Of a stretch of DNA of 43,125 nt, positions 6,665 to 15,608 are shown piece by piece. The stretch's first letter is position 1; each line of letters begins with the position of its first letter. The DNA comes from JAWXVE01 sp044425555. GTDB taxonomy: Bacteria > Bacillota > Clostridia > Lachnospirales > Lachnospiraceae. The stretch lies in contig JAWXVF010000006.1 in assembly GCA_044425555.1 (NCBI GenBank), forward strand, positions 1 through 43,125, read 5' to 3'. The notes below the pieces were generated by a model, which saw only the letters and a list, made by a program, of their open reading frames with translations, was not told the origin of the DNA and searched no databases. Made by a program: the position numbers and the translations under genes.

Positions 6665-8023
6665 ATGAAAAAATATCACCCTCTTATTACAGGTACTTTT
6701 ATTCTAACACTTACTGGATTTGCTAGCCGCTTCATAGGCTTTTTCTATCGCATCTTCTTATCTCAAAATTTCGGAGAACAGAACATGGGAATCTATCAAT
6801 TAATCTATCCTGCCATGGGATTAGCCTATGCAGTTAGTACTTCTGGAGTACAAACTGCTATTTCCAAATACGTAGCTAATGAAACTACTACTCATGATTA
6901 TAAGTCTTCTTGTCAAATATTACTAGCAGGAATTTCAATTTCTCTTTCCTTATCCTTGATGTGTTCTATTCTTCTATACCGTTACTCTATGGAAATTGCC
7001 ACTTATGCCCTTTTAGAAAGTAGATGTGCTCCTCTATTACGATTAGTTGCCATTTCCATTCCCTTTGGGGCAATTCACGCTTGTATCAATGGCTATTTTT
7101 ATGGAATTAAAGATACGAAAATTCCTGCACTAACGCAATTTGTCGAACAAACCATTCGTGTTTCAAGCGTCTTTTTCTTATACATTTATATGGAGAAACA
7201 TCATATTATTCCCTCTATAACTCTCTCAGTCATAGGTATTGTTTTAGGGGAATTAGCTTCCCTCTTGATTTCTCTTATAGCTATTTACATACGCTTTTAC
7301 CGTACTAAAGTTACTCCGTTCGCCTATCCTCTCCATACCTACCTAGGGGCTGCCTCTAAAATCATTCCCTTAGCCATTCCTCTTTCTGCATCTCACGTAA
7401 TTATTACACTACTTCAAAGTATAGAAGCTAGTAATATTCCACATCGCCTGCAAATGACTGGTTTATCTTCTAACGAAGCACTTAGTATTTATGGCGTATT
7501 AACGGGTATGGCTCTTCCACTCATTCTCTTTCCTTGTGCTATCACAAACTCTGTTTCCGTTTTATTATTACCTATGATTTCAGAAGCCCAATCTAACCAA
7601 CAATATACTTCTATACAACGTGCCATCGAACAATCCATTCGCTATTGTTTACTATTAGGTTTTATCTCTACTTGTGGGTTTTTTATAACAAGCAATTTAT
7701 TAGGAGAATTTTTATTTCATAGTACCATGGCATCTACATTTATTAAAACACTTAGTTTTATCTGCCCATTTCTCTACTTATCTAGCACCCTTTCTAGTAT
7801 CTTACATGGATTAGGTAAAACCATTCCCACCTTTCTATTTAGTGTTATTAGTTTAACCATAAGAGTATCATTTGTATTCCTCTTAATTCCAACTTTCGGT
7901 ATTAAAGCATACCTTTGGGGCGTTTTATGTAGTCAAATCATACAAACTATGTTGATTTACCTTGCACTACGCTACTATGTATACTATAATAGAAAAGGAT
8001 TTTTCAAATTACAGAAGAACTAG
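6665..8023 (+). CDS. Polysaccharide flippase, SpoVB/MurJ-like (MOP superfamily)
   Basis: A 452-residue polytopic membrane protein with about 12-14 hydrophobic segments. The N-terminus (ITGTFILTLTGFASRFIGFF, then YRIFLSQNFGEQNMGIYQL) is typical of the SpoVB branch of the oligosaccharidyl-lipid flippase family. Other family patches are SGVQTAISKYVANE and the late motif SSILHGLGKTIPT. Members move lipid-linked glycans for cell wall, cortex or surface polymers, so both SpoVB (cortex) and a general lipid II flippase role are possible. Motifs alone do not separate them. AAAGGGATACT precedes the ATG. The gene ends 13 bp before aroF and is probably co-transcribed with it. Confidence 0.85.
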   Translation: MKKYHPLITGTFILTLTGFASRFIGFFYRIFLSQNFGEQNMGIYQLIYPAMGLAYAVSTSGVQTAISKYVANETTTHDYKSSCQILLAGISISLSLSLMCSILLYRYSMEIATYALLESRCAPLLRLVAISIPFGAIHACINGYFYGIKDTKIPALTQFVEQTIRVSSVFFLYIYMEKHHIIPSITLSVIGIVLGELASLLISLIAIYIRFYRTKVTPFAYPLHTYLGAASKIIPLAIPLSASHVIITLLQSIEASNIPHRLQMTGLSSNEALSIYGVLTGMALPLILFPCAITNSVSVLLLPMISEAQSNQQYTSIQRAIEQSIRYCLLLGFISTCGFFITSNLLGEFLFHSTMASTFIKTLSFICPFLYLSSTLSSILHGLGKTIPTFLFSVISLTIRVSFVFLLIPTFGIKAYLWGVLCSQIIQTMLIYLALRYYVYYNRKGFFKLQKN

Positions 8024-8036
8024 ATTGGAGACGATT

Positions 8037-9065
8037 ATGAGTTTTACATTTGTTAAAAAATTACCAACCCCAGAGGAATTCCGAAAAGAATATCCTATTT
8101 CAGAACAATTAAGCAAATTAAAAGAGCAAAGAGACAAAGAGATTCAAGATGTTATCACTGGTAACTCTGATAAATTTCTTGTAATTATTGGTCCTTGCTC
8201 TGCAGACAATGAGGAATCTGTATTAGAGTACATTCATCGACTTGCTTCCTTAAATGATAAAGTCAAAGATAAGCTTATTCTAATCCCTCGCATTTACACC
8301 AATAAACCACGTACTACAGGAGAAGGATATAAGGGAATTATCCATCAACCAGACCCTGAAAAAGCACCAGATTTCTTACACGGCTTAATTGCTATGAGAA
8401 AAATGCATCTACGTGCCATTAAAGATACAGGTCTTACTCCAGCCGATGAGATGCTATATCCTGAAAACTGGCAATACGTTTCAGATATTTTATCTTATGT
8501 TGCTATCGGTGCTAGATCCGTAGAAGATCAACAACATCGACTTACTGTAAGTGGTTTTGATATTGCAGCAGGAATGAAGAATCCTACTAGTGGTGATTAT
8601 AGTGTCATGCTCAATTCTGTCTATGCAGCACAACATGCACATTCCTTTATTTATAGGGGGTATGAAGTGAATACCTCTGGTAATCCATTAGCTCATACGG
8701 TACTAAGAGGTGCTGTCAACAAGCATGGTACCGCCATCCCTAATTATCATTACGAAGATTTAGTACGTTTATTAGAAATGTATCACACAATGGAGCTTCA
8801 AAACCATGCGTGTATTATTGATTCTAACCATTCAAATTCCAATAAGCTTTACGAAGAACAACCTCGTATTATTAAAGAAGTCTTACACAGTAGAAGATTT
8901 AATCCCGATATTAAGTCACTAGTAAAGGGTGTTATGGTAGAAAGCTATTTAGAAGGTGGTGCTCAAAAAATAGGAGAAGGTATCTTTGGCAAATCCATTA
9001 CAGATCCTTGCTTAAGTTGGGAAGCAAGCGAACGCTTAATCTATGATATTGCAGAATATATATAA
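8037..9065 (+). CDS. aroF: 3-deoxy-7-phosphoheptulonate (DAHP) synthase, class I
   Basis: A 342-residue enzyme that condenses phosphoenolpyruvate and erythrose 4-phosphate, the first step of aromatic biosynthesis. Motifs are IIGPCSAD (52-57 region, metal-binding Cys), the KPRTTG phosphate-binding loop with Lys90, IGARSVEDQQHR and DSNHSNSNK. The length fits AroF/G/H-type enzymes. The start at 8037 is chosen because TTGGAG lies just ahead; an in-frame ATG at 7962 would overlap the flippase gene and add 25 non-conserved residues. No feedback-sensing mutase or ACT domain is fused. The tight link to a flippase gene has no obvious pathway logic. Confidence 0.95.
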   Translation: MSFTFVKKLPTPEEFRKEYPISEQLSKLKEQRDKEIQDVITGNSDKFLVIIGPCSADNEESVLEYIHRLASLNDKVKDKLILIPRIYTNKPRTTGEGYKGIIHQPDPEKAPDFLHGLIAMRKMHLRAIKDTGLTPADEMLYPENWQYVSDILSYVAIGARSVEDQQHRLTVSGFDIAAGMKNPTSGDYSVMLNSVYAAQHAHSFIYRGYEVNTSGNPLAHTVLRGAVNKHGTAIPNYHYEDLVRLLEMYHTMELQNHACIIDSNHSNSNKLYEEQPRIIKEVLHSRRFNPDIKSLVKGVMVESYLEGGAQKIGEGIFGKSITDPCLSWEASERLIYDIAEYI

Positions 9066-9069
9066 GATT

Positions 9070-9097
9070 TTCTTTTAATACTTAAGTATCAAAAGAA
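9070..9097. terminator. Shared bidirectional terminator, aroF/spoIIM
   Basis: The arms TTCTTTTAATACTT (9070-9083) and AAGTATCAAAAGAA (9084-9097) pair with one mismatch and U-runs on either side. The hairpin overlaps the last codons and stop of spoIIM (stop at 9089-9091), so it serves converging transcripts. Confidence 0.55.
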
Positions 9098-9685
9098 TCC
9101 AATCAATAATTTTACAAAGAAGGGATTTAGATAACATTCTAAAAGCATGGTAATGAGTACTGCTACTAATAGTATTACCATTTTTACTAAAAATAGCTGT
9201 TTGTTTCGAACCCCTTCTTTTCTATAGACAATTCTATGTAATTCCCCACACCACTGGGTAAAATACATCATAATAGGAATATAGCATAATACTTGAGGAA
9301 AACCATACAGAATATACAGTAGAATTCCTTTCACACCATACTCAATAGTCAATGATGCCATCATCATTCCAAGTGTTACACCATACCATACGAGAAATCC
9401 TTTGCATACAATTCCTCCCACTACAGTAGTAGCTACAATTGTTAATCCTACCAAGAAAAAAATACGTTCCCGAAACACATACCAGAAAAATTTATGCAAA
9501 TTTAATTGAATTTGACCCAAACGTTGTAAAATTTCATCATTTACAAGGGTATTTTGAATCTTGTTATCCACATCCATAAAATGTAAAAACAAAACTCCTA
9601 CCATAAATCCAAATAAAAATAAAACAGTCCATTGACTTGCATCTTTCCTTGGTGTTCGCAAAACGTATTTGTTATAAAAAGACAT
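9089..9685 (-). CDS. spoIIM: Stage II sporulation protein M homologue
   Basis: A 198-residue membrane protein with about five hydrophobic segments and the SpoIIM signature region YGVKGILLYILYGFPQ. In sporulating Firmicutes SpoIIM is a mother-cell component of the SpoIID-SpoIIM-SpoIIP machine that thins peptidoglycan during forespore engulfment. Length and topology agree. It follows nudF on the minus strand, and the nudF/spoIIM neighbourhood is also seen in Bacillus, which supports the call. AAAGGAAGACAAAA precedes the ATG. The 3' end is embedded in the terminator hairpin shared with aroF. No clear SigE promoter is visible directly upstream, so it may be read from the operon. Confidence 0.88.
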   Translation of the reverse strand: MSFYNKYVLRTPRKDASQWTVLFLFGFMVGVLFLHFMDVDNKIQNTLVNDEILQRLGQIQLNLHKFFWYVFRERIFFLVGLTIVATTVVGGIVCKGFLVWYGVTLGMMMASLTIEYGVKGILLYILYGFPQVLCYIPIMMYFTQWCGELHRIVYRKEGVRNKQLFLVKMVILLVAVLITMLLECYLNPFFVKLLIGFF

Positions 9686-9730
9686 TTTTGTCTTCCTTTA
9701 TTCTTGTTGTCCTTCTACTATATGCAAGGC

Positions 9731-10270
9731 TTATACAGAATATTTACTCTTATACGCAAAAATTGCAGAAATTGTTTTGTTATCTACAATTTTACCTTCA
9801 AAAATCATCTTCACTAATTCATCTACCGTGTATTCTTCTACTTCAATAAATTCATCTTCATCTAAGTTTTGTTGGGTCTTCACAAGATTGGTTGCCACAT
9901 AAATGTCAATCTTCTCGTTGCAAAAAGCCACTGCTGTGCGAATAGAAATTAAAAATTTTATGTGATCACTCTTATATCCTGTTTCTTCTTCTAATTCTCT
10001 TCTTGCTGCAAATAAAGTAGGTTCATCCGGCTCATCTAATCCACCTGCTGGGATTTCTAGTGTTTCACAATCAAGCGCATTTCTGTACTGGCGAACCATT
10101 AGAATCTTCCCTTCATTTGTCACTGGCACTACTGCTGCTGCACCTTTATGCGCGATAAAGTCCCATTTCACTACATTTCCATTGGCCACTTCAATTACAT
10201 CTTGGTACAAGTCTATAATAGATCCTTCATGAATTAATTTACGTTCTAATCGTTTGTATTGTTCGCTCAT
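9731..10270 (-). CDS. nudF: ADP-ribose pyrophosphatase (Nudix hydrolase)
   Basis: A 179-residue Nudix enzyme predicted to hydrolyse ADP-ribose to AMP and ribose 5-phosphate. The complete Nudix box spans residues 77-99 (GLDEPDEP, then RRELEEETGY), fitting Gx5Ex7REUxEExGU. The upstream LMVRQYRNALDCETLEIPAGG patch is typical of the NudF/ADPRase subgroup. It lies 32 bp downstream of the aminotransferase and 45 bp upstream of spoIIM, all in one probable operon. The RBS (AAGGAAAGG) is about 10 bp from the ATG. Confidence 0.92.
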   Translation of the reverse strand: MSEQYKRLERKLIHEGSIIDLYQDVIEVANGNVVKWDFIAHKGAAAVVPVTNEGKILMVRQYRNALDCETLEIPAGGLDEPDEPTLFAARRELEEETGYKSDHIKFLISIRTAVAFCNEKIDIYVATNLVKTQQNLDEDEFIEVEEYTVDELVKMIFEGKIVDNKTISAIFAYKSKYSV

Positions 10271-10302
10271 TTTTCTACATTACCTTTCCTTGTAAGTATT
10301 TA

Positions 10303-11586
10303 TTAAATAGTTAATAACTTTTCTACACTGGCTAATTTCACACATAAGACAAATAAATCTGTTGCCATACTCATTTCTTCTGGTGAAGGAAACGATGGGG
10401 CAATTCGAATATTACTATCTTTTGGGTCTATTTTATATGGATATGTGGCACCTGCTCCGGTTAAAACAACACCCGCTTCCTTACAAAGTGCTACAATTCT
10501 TTTGGCACATCCTTCCATGGCTTCAAAAGAGATGAAATATCCACCTTTTGTCGTAACCCACGTACCAATTTCTAATCCATTTAATTCTTTCTCAAATACT
10601 TCAACTACCGCTTCAAACTTAGGCCTCATAATTGCAGCGTGTTTCATCATATGTCTTTTTACTCCCTCTAAATCTTTAAAATATGCAATATGACGTAACT
10701 GATTAATTTTATCAAATCCTATGGTTTGTAACGTTAGTGACTTCAATGCATCTTCTATATTAGCTTGGGACGTAATGAATGCACTCATTCCACTACCTGC
10801 GTAAATCACCTTAGAAGTAGAACAGAATTGAAATACCATGTCTTCATTTCCCGCTTCTTTACAAACTTCTAATATATTAAGAATCTCATCTTGATCATTT
10901 TCATATAAGTGATGTAGTGCATATGCATTATCCCAAAAGATTCTAAAATCTTTTGCGGCTGGTTTCAATGCTCCAAAACGTTTTACCGTTTCATCCGAAT
11001 AAGAAATCCCTTGCGGATTGGAATATTTAGGTACGCACCAAATTCCCTTAATCGCCTCATCTTTCGATACAAGTTCTTCTACTAAATCCATATCAGGTCC
11101 ACTTGGTGTCATGGGTATGTTGATCATCTCTACGCCAAAATGTTCTGTAATAGCAAAATGACGATCATATCCTGGTACTGGACAGAGAAATTTCACCTGA
11201 TCTAACTTCATCCATGGAGTGTTTCCCACAATACCATGAGTCATGGCTCTTACAACTGTATCATACATAATTGATAAGCTTGCATTTCCACAAACAATTA
11301 CATTCTCTTTCGAAGCTCCCACCATGTTTCCCATAAATTCTTTTGCTTCTTCTATTCCATCTAACAATCCATAATTTCTACAATCAAATCCATTTTCTGA
11401 TTTTAATACAGAGTCCCCTTTTAATGCATTCATAAACTCATTTCCCATATCTAATTGTTCTAGAGATGGTTTTCCTCTAGACATATCCAAAGATAAGCCT
11501 TTTCCTTTTGCTTCTTGATATGATATTTCTAATTTCTCTTTTTCTGCTTGTAATTCTTCTTTTGATAATTGATAGTACGCCTTCAT
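10303..11586 (-). CDS. Class I aminotransferase, probable aspartate aminotransferase (Ic-type)
   Basis: A 427-residue PLP enzyme. Its start is set at 11586, where GAGGAG precedes ATG (MKAYYQLSKEEL); an in-frame GTG at 11610 would overlap that RBS. The sequence matches the larger AspAT branch first labelled as alanine-glyoxylate-like: LDMSRGKPS near the N-terminus, PVPGYDRHF, VPKYSNPQG, FWDNAYALHHL (cofactor-ring Asp and Tyr) and the PLP lysine at about 259 in STSKVIYAGSG. It likely interconverts aspartate/oxaloacetate with glutamate/2-oxoglutarate, though substrate cannot be fixed from motifs. It is first gene of the aminotransferase-nudF-spoIIM set, with a promoter at 11655-11683. Confidence 0.88.
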   Translation of the reverse strand: MKAYYQLSKEELQAEKEKLEISYQEAKGKGLSLDMSRGKPSLEQLDMGNEFMNALKGDSVLKSENGFDCRNYGLLDGIEEAKEFMGNMVGASKENVIVCGNASLSIMYDTVVRAMTHGIVGNTPWMKLDQVKFLCPVPGYDRHFAITEHFGVEMINIPMTPSGPDMDLVEELVSKDEAIKGIWCVPKYSNPQGISYSDETVKRFGALKPAAKDFRIFWDNAYALHHLYENDQDEILNILEVCKEAGNEDMVFQFCSTSKVIYAGSGMSAFITSQANIEDALKSLTLQTIGFDKINQLRHIAYFKDLEGVKRHMMKHAAIMRPKFEAVVEVFEKELNGLEIGTWVTTKGGYFISFEAMEGCAKRIVALCKEAGVVLTGAGATYPYKIDPKDSNIRIAPSFPSPEEMSMATDLFVLCVKLASVEKLLTI

Positions 11587-11654
11587 CTTTCTCCTCTTTC
11601 TTACTCTCACTAATCAGTTATCCTTACCCTTGAATAGAATAACTACTAATATTT

Positions 11655-11683
11655 ATAATAGCAAGTTTTTACACCTTTTGCAA
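11655..11683 (-). promoter_or_regulatory. Promoter of aminotransferase-nudF-spoIIM
   Basis: On the minus strand TTGCAA (11678-11683), 17 bp, TATTAT (11655-11660). It abuts the terminator of the upstream RNase Y gene, giving a compact terminator-promoter junction. Confidence 0.55.
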
Positions 11684-11717
11684 GAAAAAGAACTAAGCAA
11701 TTATCTTGCTCAGTTCT
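11684..11717 (-). terminator. Intrinsic terminator of rny
   Basis: On the minus strand AGAACTGAGCAA, a five-base loop and TTGCTTAGTTCT (one G-U pair) are followed by a U-rich run. It starts 17 bp after the rny stop. Confidence 0.8.
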
Positions 11718-11734
11718 GTCTTCCTTTCACTTCA

Positions 11735-13291
11735 CTATTTTGCATAGTCTGTTATGCGTGATTCTCTAATTAAATTAACTTTGATTTGTCCTGGATATTC
11801 AAGTTCATTCTCAATTTGCTTTGCTATATCTCTTGCTAATAATACCATTTCATCATCCGTTATTTGTTCAGGAACTATCATAACTCGAACTTCTCTACCC
11901 GCTTGAATTGCAAATGATTTGTCTACACCTTTAAAATTGTTGGTTATTTCTTCTAATTGTTTTAAACGACTAGTATACGTTTGTAAAGTCTCTCTTCTTG
12001 CACCTGGCCTAGCAGCAGATATAGTATCGGCAGCTTGTACAATACAGGCAATTAAAGATTCTGCTTCCACATCACCATGATGAGATTCTACTGTATTAAT
12101 GACTATGGCTGATTCTTTATATTTTCTACAAAGATCAAGACCTACTTGAACATGAGAACCTTCTGTTTCATGATTAATAGATTTCCCAATATCATGTAAT
12201 AATCCAGCTCTCTTCGCCATACGAACATCTAAACCCATCTCCGCTGCTAACAATCCTGACAATTGTGCTACTTCAATCGAATGCTTCAAGGCATTTTGAC
12301 CATAGCTTGTACGATATTTCATACGTCCAATCAACTTCACAAGTTCTGGGTGAATTCCGTGTACACCAACTTCTAATGTGGCGGATTCTCCCTCTTCCTT
12401 GATCATTACTTCTACTTCTTTTTGTGCCTTTTCTACCATCTCTTCAATACGAGCTGGATGAATACGACCATCCACAATTAGCTTCTCCAATGCAATTCTT
12501 GCCACTTCTCTACGCATTGGATCAAATCCAGATAGTACTACTGCTTCTGGTGTATCATCAATAATCAAATCAACACCTGTCATAGTTTCAAGAGTTCTAA
12601 TATTTCTTCCCTCTCGACCAATAATTCTTCCTTTCATTTCATCATTAGGAAGTTGTACTACTGAAATTGTAGTTTCAGATACATGATCTGCTGCACATCT
12701 TTGTATCGCAGTTACCACATATTCCTTCGCCTTTTTATCGGCTTCTTCTTTAGCCTTGCTATCCATTTCTTTGATTAGCATTGCTGTTTCATGTTTTACT
12801 TCATCTTCAACAATTTTTAACAAATACTCTTTTGCTTGTGTGGAGGTAAGTCCAGAAATTTTTTCTAGTTCCTGTACTCGTTCTTCATTTAACTTAGAAA
12901 TCACTTCTTTTTGTTTTGCCAATTCGGTTTCTCTACTTACTAGATTTGCTTCCTTGCGCTCAATAGACTCGGCTCTCTTATCAACATTCTCTTCTTTTTG
13001 CTGAATACGTCTTTCAAAACGTTGTACTTCTCCACGTCTTTCCTTGATTTCCTTATCTATTTCATTCTTAGTACGAATAGACTCTTCTTTTACCTCAAGT
13101 AACCCTTCACGTTTTTTCGTTTCTGCTGTTTTTAGAGCTTCATCAATAATCTCTCGTGCCTTTTCATCAGCACTTCCTATCTGCTTCTCCACAACATTCT
13201 TACGATACGTGGTAGCACCTAATACTGACGCAGTTATAGCAACTAATAAAGTAAAAACCCAAATAATCAAAATGGTCAACGAAATTTCCAT
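11735..13291 (-). CDS. rny: Ribonuclease Y
   Basis: A 518-residue membrane-anchored endoribonuclease that starts mRNA decay in Firmicutes. The order is an N-terminal membrane helix (residues about 4-26), a long charged coiled coil (about 40-200), a KH domain with IIGREGRNIRTLE, and an HD domain with HSIEVAQLSG and LLHDIGKSINHE, whose His-Asp pair binds metal. The C-terminus (PGQIKVNLIRESRITDYAK) is typical. Length matches the family. It has its own promoter (13382-13410) and terminator, so it is monocistronic. It lies just after recX, and recA-recX-rny is a common order in Clostridia. Confidence 0.97.
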   Translation of the reverse strand: MEISLTILIIWVFTLLVAITASVLGATTYRKNVVEKQIGSADEKAREIIDEALKTAETKKREGLLEVKEESIRTKNEIDKEIKERRGEVQRFERRIQQKEENVDKRAESIERKEANLVSRETELAKQKEVISKLNEERVQELEKISGLTSTQAKEYLLKIVEDEVKHETAMLIKEMDSKAKEEADKKAKEYVVTAIQRCAADHVSETTISVVQLPNDEMKGRIIGREGRNIRTLETMTGVDLIIDDTPEAVVLSGFDPMRREVARIALEKLIVDGRIHPARIEEMVEKAQKEVEVMIKEEGESATLEVGVHGIHPELVKLIGRMKYRTSYGQNALKHSIEVAQLSGLLAAEMGLDVRMAKRAGLLHDIGKSINHETEGSHVQVGLDLCRKYKESAIVINTVESHHGDVEAESLIACIVQAADTISAARPGARRETLQTYTSRLKQLEEITNNFKGVDKSFAIQAGREVRVMIVPEQITDDEMVLLARDIAKQIENELEYPGQIKVNLIRESRITDYAK

Positions 13292-13381
13292 CTATAGGTT
13301 TCCTCCTTATTCAGTTTCATTGTATATCTTAAAATAAATAGAATAATCCCCATATTCTATTTAACGATTCACAATAATTTA

Positions 13382-13410
13382 ATATTAAACTGAATTATTA
13401 TCAATGTCAA
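13382..13410 (-). promoter_or_regulatory. SigA-type promoter of rny
   Basis: Minus strand TTGACA (13405-13410), 17-bp spacer, TAATAT (13382-13387), about 90 bp ahead of the start codon, leaving an AT-rich leader. Confidence 0.6.
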
Positions 13411-13460
13411 GCAAAAGTATAAACGTTTATATTTTTTTTAGAATTAAAATCTCTTTCATT

Positions 13461-14087
13461 TTATTCGTCATTCTCATGATATATATATTCCTTCATCACA
13501 TTCTTAATTAATGCATATTCAAATCCTTTGCGTAAAAGAAACCGTATCATTTTATCTTTATCTTCATAAGTTGCTTTTATAGGAGAGTACCGCTTCTTCT
13601 CTAAGAATTTTTGAATTAACAAATTTTCTTGTTGTTCTGAATTCTCCCTGAATCCTTCTAGCGTATTTTTCACTATTTCTTCTGGTATTCCACGCTTTCT
13701 CAAATCCATTTCTATTTGCTTGCGACTTTTCGTCTCTTGATGGTAAGAAATGTAATCTATGGCATATTGTTCATCATTTACATACCCATAGGATTTCACA
13801 TAATCTATTGCTTCTTGTATAAAATTCTCTTGATAATCATTCTGTAACTTTTGATACAATTGTGCTTCTGTATAAGTTTTCTTCGAGAGTAAATTCATAC
13901 ATCGTAACTTGGCTCGCTTAGGTAGAATCTTTTCCATAATCTCTTGGTAATCTTCTTCTCCTAGTTCTTCCCCTTCTTTCATTCCATAACGTCGCAGTTC
14001 ACCCTTATATAGTACGAAAGCAAACTCTTCCTCTATATAAACTTTACTTCTAGACTTAGAAAGTTCTACTAATTGAGTAATTACCAT
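13461..14087 (-). CDS. recX: Regulatory protein RecX
   Basis: A 208-residue protein that binds RecA filaments and limits recombinase activity. Its three-helix repeats are visible in AKLRCMNLLSKKTYTEAQLY, then YVKSYGYVNDEQYA, KSRKQIEMDLRKRGIPEEIV and RFLLRKGFEYALIKNVMKE. Length is normal for the Firmicutes form. The ATG lies 2 bp after the recA stop, so the two are translated together under the recA SOS promoter. Confidence 0.92.
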   Translation of the reverse strand: MVITQLVELSKSRSKVYIEEEFAFVLYKGELRRYGMKEGEELGEEDYQEIMEKILPKRAKLRCMNLLSKKTYTEAQLYQKLQNDYQENFIQEAIDYVKSYGYVNDEQYAIDYISYHQETKSRKQIEMDLRKRGIPEEIVKNTLEGFRENSEQQENLLIQKFLEKKRYSPIKATYEDKDKMIRFLLRKGFEYALIKNVMKEYIYHENDE

Positions 14088-14089
14088 TC

Positions 14090-15187
14090 TTACTCACTTC
14101 CTTTATCAGCCGTACTCTTTGTTCCTTTCTTAGCTGTAGCTTTTGGTGTTGGCTCTTCTTTCTTCTCTTCCTTATCCTTTGCTGTCACTCCACCATCAAG
14201 ACCATAGTGTTTACGTACCTTTTGTTCAATCTCTTTACATAAATCTGGGTTTTCTCTTAAATAAATCTTAGAATTTTCACGTCCTTGCCCAATTTTATTA
14301 CCTTCATATGCATACCAAGCACCACTTTTATTCACTACTTCACAATTTGCTGCTAAATCTAGAACATCTCCTTCTTTCGAAATTCCTTCTCCAAACATAA
14401 TATCAAATTCCGCCTCTTTAAAGGGAGGTGCTATCTTGTTCTTAACAACTTTCACTCTTGTACGGTTCCCAGAAACTTCTCCACTGTGTTTTAGCGTCTC
14501 AATTCTTCTTACATCTAAACGCACTGATGAGTAGAACTTCAATGCTCGACCACCTGTAGTCGTTTCTGGACTCCCAAACATAACCCCAACTTTTTCTCTC
14601 AATTGATTAATAAAGATAACCGTACAATTCGATTTACTAATTACTGCTGTTAATTTACGAAGTGCTTGTGACATCAATCTTGCTTGTAATCCTACATGAG
14701 AATCTCCCATATCACCATCAATTTCGGCTCTTGGTACTAATGCTGCAACCGAATCTACTACAACTACATCAATTGCACCTGAACGCACCATTGTCTCTGT
14801 TATTTCTAATGCTTGTTCCCCATTATCTGGTTGAGAAATATATAAGTTATCAATATCTACTCCAATTCTCTCTGCATAGGTAGGATCAAGTGCATGTTCT
14901 GCATCAATGAATCCCGCAATTCCCCCTTTCTTTTGTACTTCAGCAATCATATGTAAAGTAACTGTTGTTTTACCACTTGATTCTGGTCCGTATATTTCTA
15001 TAATTCTTCCTTTTGGAATTCCACCTAATCCAAGTGCAATGTCTAAACTAAGAGAACCTGTTGGGTATGTTTCCACATTCATCTGTGCAGAGGGATCTCC
15101 CAATTTCATGACAGCACCTTTACCATATTGTTTTTCGATTTGTCCTAATGCAGCGTCTAAAGCTTTTAATTTATCATTCTTATCCAT
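14090..15187 (-). CDS. recA: Recombinase RecA
   Basis: A 365-residue ATP-dependent strand-exchange protein that also triggers LexA self-cleavage. Walker A is GPESSGKT at 67-74. Other signatures are DAEHALDP, VVVDSVAALVPRAEIDGDMG and the loop region around NQLREKVGVMFGSPETTTGG. The start at 15187 is preceded by AAGGAGATAAAA; an upstream in-frame start would read through the LexA box. The tail is rich in Lys/Glu and Thr/Ala-Lys, as is usual. It is followed by recX and controlled by a promoter overlapped downstream by a LexA-type operator. Confidence 0.98.
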   Translation of the reverse strand: MDKNDKLKALDAALGQIEKQYGKGAVMKLGDPSAQMNVETYPTGSLSLDIALGLGGIPKGRIIEIYGPESSGKTTVTLHMIAEVQKKGGIAGFIDAEHALDPTYAERIGVDIDNLYISQPDNGEQALEITETMVRSGAIDVVVVDSVAALVPRAEIDGDMGDSHVGLQARLMSQALRKLTAVISKSNCTVIFINQLREKVGVMFGSPETTTGGRALKFYSSVRLDVRRIETLKHSGEVSGNRTRVKVVKNKIAPPFKEAEFDIMFGEGISKEGDVLDLAANCEVVNKSGAWYAYEGNKIGQGRENSKIYLRENPDLCKEIEQKVRKHYGLDGGVTAKDKEEKKEEPTPKATAKKGTKSTADKGSE

Positions 15188-15201
15188 TTTTATCTCCTTT
15201 T

Positions 15202-15217
15202 CAGAACACTTGTTCTG
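15202..15217 (-). promoter_or_regulatory. LexA (SOS) box of recA
   Basis: CAGAACAAGTGTTCTG on the minus strand fits the Gram-positive LexA operator core GAACnnnnGTTC, with symmetric arms. It lies immediately downstream of the recA -10 element, where bound LexA would block RNA polymerase. Confidence 0.85.
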
Positions 15218-15220
15218 ATT

Positions 15221-15249
15221 ATAATAAAACATATGTACGTTTTTGTCAA
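15221..15249 (-). promoter_or_regulatory. recA-recX promoter
   Basis: Minus strand TTGACA (15244-15249), 17-bp spacer and TATTAT (15221-15226), directly abutting the LexA box. Confidence 0.75.
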
Positions 15250-15466
15250 TATCTTTCCGTAAATTTATTTATTCTTATATCCTAATTTGATCTCATCACT
15301 CCTTCACTAGTCAGTTTATTCTTGGATTCTTTGGCTGATACGCCCGATTGATAGCGATTACTAATTCCTATAAATTACTTTCAGTTCCCATTCATTGTTC
15401 TGTAACCTTTTACCATTATATACTTACTCCTGCAATAATGCAATAACATACCTTCCATGTAACCAT

Positions 15467-15482
15467 TAATTTTGCAAAATTA
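15467..15482. promoter_or_regulatory. Perfect 16-bp palindrome, candidate operator
   Basis: TAATTTTGCAAAATTA is its own reverse complement. It lies about 32 bp upstream of the -35 element at 15514, a position suited to an activator or a catabolite-type regulator. It does not match a standard CcpA site, so the regulator is unknown. Confidence 0.4.
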
Positions 15483-15513
15483 TACAAATTTGGCAAAAAA
15501 AAGATAAACTTTA

Positions 15514-15542
15514 TAGACGATGGAATTATTATACTGTATAAT
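15514..15542 (+). promoter_or_regulatory. Promoter of orphan solute-binding protein
   Basis: TAGACG (15514-15519), 17 bp and TATAAT (15537-15542). The -35 is poor and the -10 perfect, consistent with an activated promoter. Confidence 0.5.
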
Positions 15543-15608
15543 GTTACTCATTGACACTTATTCAAATATAACACTAGGAAGAAAAATTAGCAAACAAGGA
15601 GAACACTA

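Larger units (their letters stand above)
15250..15608. other. Long intergenic region between recA and the orphan solute-binding gene
   Basis: About 360 bp between divergent genes with no coding frame I can support. Its right half holds a perfect 16-bp palindrome and a promoter for the downstream lipoprotein, listed separately. The left half (15250-15420) shows no hairpin or repeat that I trust. Confidence 0.5.

Noticed and set aside
7962..8036. Longer DAHP synthase start overlapping the flippase
   Set aside because: The extra 25 residues repeat the flippase coding sequence in another frame; TTGGAG supports ATG 8037.
14662..15218. Two plus-strand frames over recA
   Set aside because: They are shadows of recA with no RBS and no recognisable domain.
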